Part shown: in pieces, positions 7,268-8,727 of the stretch
Layout: each line of letters starts with the position of its first letter
How positions within the stretch are numbered: position 1 is the stretch's first letter
Origin: Desulfobulbaceae bacterium
Lineage (GTDB): Bacteria > Desulfobacterota > Desulfobulbia > Desulfobulbales > Desulfocapsaceae
NCBI GenBank assembly: GCA_031256095.1
Contig: JAIRRG010000076.1
Span: forward strand, 1-8,727
Direction: 5' to 3'
Length of the DNA stretch: 8,727 bases
Notes under the pieces: generated by a model
Seen by the model: the letters and a program-made list of their open reading frames with translations, nothing else
Told to the model about the DNA's origin: nothing
The model's database searches: none
Program-made: the position numbers and the translations under genes

Positions 7268-7627
7268 ATGACCAAGGGGATACGTATCGACTGGGCTTAT
7301 TTGCGGCCAGGCTGAAGCTCCTGCCGCAAGGCCGGGGCGGTCTTCAGCGATAAGAAAATGGTGGTGGCGGCAGAGGTTAATGCCCGAAAAATGCCAATTG
7401 CAGGCGAGGCGATATCGGAGGTGTTGGCGCGGGCGGCCACCGTGCTGGTGGCCAGCGGCAAAAAGATCATTGAGTTGTCGGCGGACACGACCCAACGCGA
7501 GGACATCCTGCCGCTGGTCACGGGCCGCTCCGGCACGCTGCGGGCGCCAACGCTTCTCGTCGGTGATACCCTTTATGTTGGCTTTAGCGACGAACTCTAC
7601 CGGCGGCTGGCGGCGGGAAAACGGTGA
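7268..7627 (+). CDS. Thioredoxin-fold ArsC-like selenoprotein with in-frame TGA as selenocysteine (UxxC)
   Basis: Read from the ATG at 7268 with one TGA (7313-7315) taken as selenocysteine, the frame gives 119 residues. The N-terminus MTKGIRIDWAYLRPG leads into U16-S-S-C19-R-K-A, the redox motif of a thioredoxin fold. Further on are VNARKMPIAGEAISEVLARA, VASGKKIIEL and SGTLRAPTLLVGDTLYVGF. RAPT has the cis-Pro that packs against the active site in this fold. I know this family as small ArsC-like or thioredoxin-like proteins of Deltaproteobacteria, with members carrying Cys or Sec at this place; the substrate is unknown. Support for recoding: the TGA replaces exactly the attacking Cys, the frame stays open for 103 more codons with full family similarity, the ribosome site is strong, and a hairpin begins at the TGA. 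A nonsense-mutated pseudogene is the alternative. A gene model starting at 7358 would lack the active site. A minus-strand rubredoxin gene converges on it. Confidence 0.82.
7313..7346 (+). promoter_or_regulatory. Candidate bacterial SECIS hairpin
   Basis: The RNA from the TGA onward can fold with UGAAG (7313-7317) pairing perfectly with CUUCA (7342-7346). Then CUCC (7318-7321) pairs with GGGG (7334-7337), a U/C mismatch follows, and GCC (7323-7325) pairs with GGC (7330-7332) around a GCAA loop (7326-7329); CGGU (7338-7341) bulges out. A second fold pairs GCCGC (7323-7327) with GCGGU (7337-7341) around an AAGGCCGGG loop resembling the AGGUCU loop of E. coli fdhF. The loop is nearer to the UGA (10-12 bases) than in fdhF (about 17), so the active form is uncertain. 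Confidence 0.5.
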
Positions 7628-7657
7628 AAAAGAGCGCCTTCCGTGATGAAGACGCTC
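7627..7657 (-). terminator. Intrinsic terminator of the rubredoxin gene
   Basis: On the minus strand a hairpin forms from GAGCG/CGCTC (7653-7657 with 7632-7636) and CTTC/GAAG (7648-7651 with 7638-7641), separated by one mismatch, around a six-base loop. Five T residues follow (7627-7631). It begins 9 bases after the rubredoxin stop. In the plus direction the same hairpin lies just after the selenoprotein stop but lacks a T run, so it should act mainly for the rubredoxin transcript. Confidence 0.75.
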
Positions 7658-7666
7658 CCATGATTA

Positions 7667-7822
7667 TCAGGCTTTTGAGAAAGCATCTTTGCTGGCGCCG
7701 CAGACTGGACAACACCAGTCATCGGGCAAATCCTCGAAGGAGTTTCCGGCTTTAATCCCATGATCTGGATCACCTTCCGCCGGATCATAAACGTAGCCGC
7801 ACGGGCATTCCCATTTTTGCAT
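7667..7822 (-). CDS. Rubredoxin
   Basis: A 51-residue rubredoxin, a cytoplasmic one-iron electron carrier that in anaerobes passes electrons to oxygen- and peroxide-reducing partners such as rubrerythrin or desulfoferrodoxin. The fold marks are clear: GYVYDPAEGDPD (9-20), FEDLPDDW (29-36) and CPVCGASKDAF (38-48). The first iron knuckle is odd: it reads W-E-C6-P-C8-G, one residue shorter than the usual CxxCG. The second knuckle is W36-C37-C38-P-V-C41, with an extra Cys where Val is typical. Five cysteines are therefore available for the four iron ligands. The ATG at 7820-7822 has GGAGG about 6 bases upstream; the open frame above it runs through the operator and is not coding. The gene has its own promoter, a Fur/PerR-type operator and a terminator, so it is a single-gene unit, probably induced by oxidative or metal signals. 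Confidence 0.92.
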   Translation of the reverse strand: MQKWECPCGYVYDPAEGDPDHGIKAGNSFEDLPDDWCCPVCGASKDAFSKA

Positions 7823-7842
7823 TCGCTGCCTCCATATTGTTC

Positions 7843-7857
7843 TAAGAATTATTCTTA
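7843..7857 (-). promoter_or_regulatory. Fur/PerR-type 7-1-7 inverted repeat in the rubredoxin leader
   Basis: TAAGAATTATTCTTA on the plus strand is a perfect 7-1-7 inverted repeat. The PerR box consensus TTATAATNATTATAA has the same geometry, and each half agrees at 5 of 7 positions. It lies about 10-24 bases after the predicted transcription start and just before the GGAGG ribosome site, where a bound repressor would block elongation or initiation. Rubredoxin genes are known PerR targets in anaerobes, which fits. The identity of the regulator is an inference. Confidence 0.55.
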
Positions 7858-7872
7858 ACAACGTCCGGTTTC

Positions 7873-7900
7873 ACTATAGTCAAGCCAGCCGCGATGTCAA
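7873..7900 (-). promoter_or_regulatory. Sigma-70 promoter of the rubredoxin gene
   Basis: On the minus strand TTGACA (7895-7900, perfect -35) is followed after 16 bases by TATAGT (7873-7878, 5 of 6 to the -10 consensus). Transcription should begin near 7866, giving a leader of about 44 bases that carries the inverted repeat and the ribosome site. Confidence 0.7.
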
Positions 7901-8056
7901 GGTGGACTAACAACTGCTGCGCGGGCAGGGTGTCTTTCTCCATCGCGCGCCATTCCCCTGTATTCTGATGCGAAAATTTCAAGCATTCAATACTAACAGC
8001 GATAGAGAAGAAGAAACAGTAAATCACAATCGGCGGCGCCACTGGGGAAAGACCGC
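7901..8056. other. Gap between SDR gene and rubredoxin promoter
   Basis: It holds no gene I can support. A minus-strand frame of 33 codons from an ATG near 7939 runs through the rubredoxin -35, -10 and operator and has a poor ribosome site, so it is taken as chance. No hairpin with a T tail was found for the end of the SDR gene. Confidence 0.5.
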
Positions 8057-8727
8057 TTACTTCATCATCTTTTTCATCCATTCATGGGCAAATATCTCGC
8101 CTTCGCCGCTGGTGATCGCCGCCATGATCAACCCCGCGACATATTCGGCGCTATCGGCGGGCGGGCGGCCAGCGGTGACATCATCGACAGTGGTTGCCAG
8201 GTTAGCCCCGTCCGTAATCCACTCGCGGTAAAAATCGGTCTTGGTGACATAGGGATAGACGACGCTGACCTTTATGCCGTCGGCGGCCAATTCGCCACGG
8301 GCGGTTAGGGTCAAGCCGTTGAGGGCGCGCTTGCTTGCCGAATAGCCGCCGAGGCCCGGCGCATACATCAGCGCCGTGCCGGAACTGATATTGACGATGG
8401 CGCCGCCGCCTTGCCGACGCATAATCGGGATGGCCGCCTGCATGGCGACCAGTGGGCCAACGAGGTTTAATGCCAATAACGCGCGGTATTCTGCGACATC
8501 CATTTTTCCCAGCGGCCAGTACATACCGCGGCCGGCGTTGTTGACCAGGACATCAAGCCTGCCAAGTTTTTTATCGACATCGGCTATCATTTGGCGGACC
8601 GAATTTTCATTGCTCATATCGGTGGGGAAAACCGCTGATCCGGGCAATTCATCGGCCAGGCGATTGAGCTTGTCCACTGATCTGGCATTAAGGGCCAGCC
8701 GCGCCCCATTTACCGCCAACAACCTGG
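8057..8727 (-). CDS. Short-chain dehydrogenase/reductase (SDR), C-terminal part (5' end off window)
   Basis: The last 222 codons of a classical SDR oxidoreductase; the start and the TGxxxGIG cofactor motif lie beyond the right edge. Residues visible, counted from the TTG at 8720-8722: ARLALNARS (7-15), where the arginine suggests NADP(H) preference; D35 in FPTDMS; NNAG (61-64); catalytic Asn in ALNLVGP (N86); catalytic Ser in NISSG (113 or 114); and the YSASK catalytic Tyr127-Lys131. After the catalytic helix the usual PG turn is VYPYVTKTDF, with Tyr replacing Gly. The protein ends in a Lys/Met-rich HEWMKKMMK. The TTG is not a real start, since the frame continues to the edge and about 20 N-terminal residues are missing. 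The substrate cannot be told. The rubredoxin gene downstream has its own promoter, so the two are probably not one operon. Confidence 0.88.
   Translation of the reverse strand, partial: RLLAVNGARLALNARSVDKLNRLADELPGSAVFPTDMSNENSVRQMIADVDKKLGRLDVLVNNAGRGMYWPLGKMDVAEYRALLALNLVGPLVAMQAAIPIMRRQGGGAIVNISSGTALMYAPGLGGYSASKRALNGLTLTARGELAADGIKVSVVYPYVTKTDFYREWITDGANLATTVDDVTAGRPPADSAEYVAGLIMAAITSGEGEIFAHEWMKKMMK

Noticed and set aside
7313..7315. TGA in the ArsC-like gene read as a nonsense mutation (pseudogene)
   Set aside because: The stop sits precisely at the redox-active position, the frame after it stays intact to its own stop with conserved motifs, and the ribosome site upstream is strong. 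A random nonsense mutation would be unlikely to hit this codon, although it cannot be excluded without homologues.
7842..8081. Minus-strand frame of 79 codons (or 33 from the internal ATG) between SDR and rubredoxin
   Set aside because: It runs through the rubredoxin -35, -10 and operator sequences, overlaps the end of the SDR gene, and has no family resemblance.

Overview
The window looks like ordinary chromosome from a GC-rich, anaerobic-type Deltaproteobacterium (Desulfobacterota; a Desulfuromonadales-like lineage is my best guess). The evidence is the family resemblance of the DnaJ, DksA, Mpl, TilS and rubredoxin proteins. A short redox protein that appears to be read through an in-frame TGA as selenocysteine also fits, because Sec use is frequent in that group. 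The species is an inference.

Left part (1-4189, minus strand, read right to left): purA, rpoZ, dnaJ, moaC, dksA and galT (cut by the left edge). A near-consensus sigma-70 promoter stands before purA. A GC hairpin with a six-T tail sits exactly on the purA stop codon, so purA is partly or wholly insulated from rpoZ-dnaJ-moaC-dksA-galT. Those five genes are packed with gaps of 2-22 bases and are probably one transcript. The cluster holds both RNA polymerase accessory proteins that take part in ppGpp response (omega and DksA), next to PurA, itself a known ppGpp-inhibited enzyme.

Middle (4190-7048): a 450-base divergent intergenic region, then on the plus strand mpl (murein tripeptide recycling ligase) and tilS (tRNA-Ile lysidine synthetase). 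A terminator-like hairpin lies between them. TilS has an altered PP-loop (SAGGDS instead of SGGxDS).

Right part (7049-8727): on the plus strand, a 119-residue thioredoxin-fold/ArsC-like protein whose reading frame is interrupted only by a TGA at the redox-active position (U16-S-S-C19). It has an excellent ribosome binding site, an extended -10 promoter with a palindrome over the -35 region, and a hairpin that starts at the TGA. It converges on a minus-strand rubredoxin gene with its own consensus promoter, a perfect 7-1-7 Fur/PerR-type inverted repeat in the leader, and an intrinsic terminator. That rubredoxin has an unusual C-x-C first knuckle. The 3' part of a short-chain dehydrogenase gene runs off the right edge.

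The most valuable observation is the unannotatable-by-default selenoprotein: a standard gene caller would start it at 7358 and lose the catalytic N-terminus.
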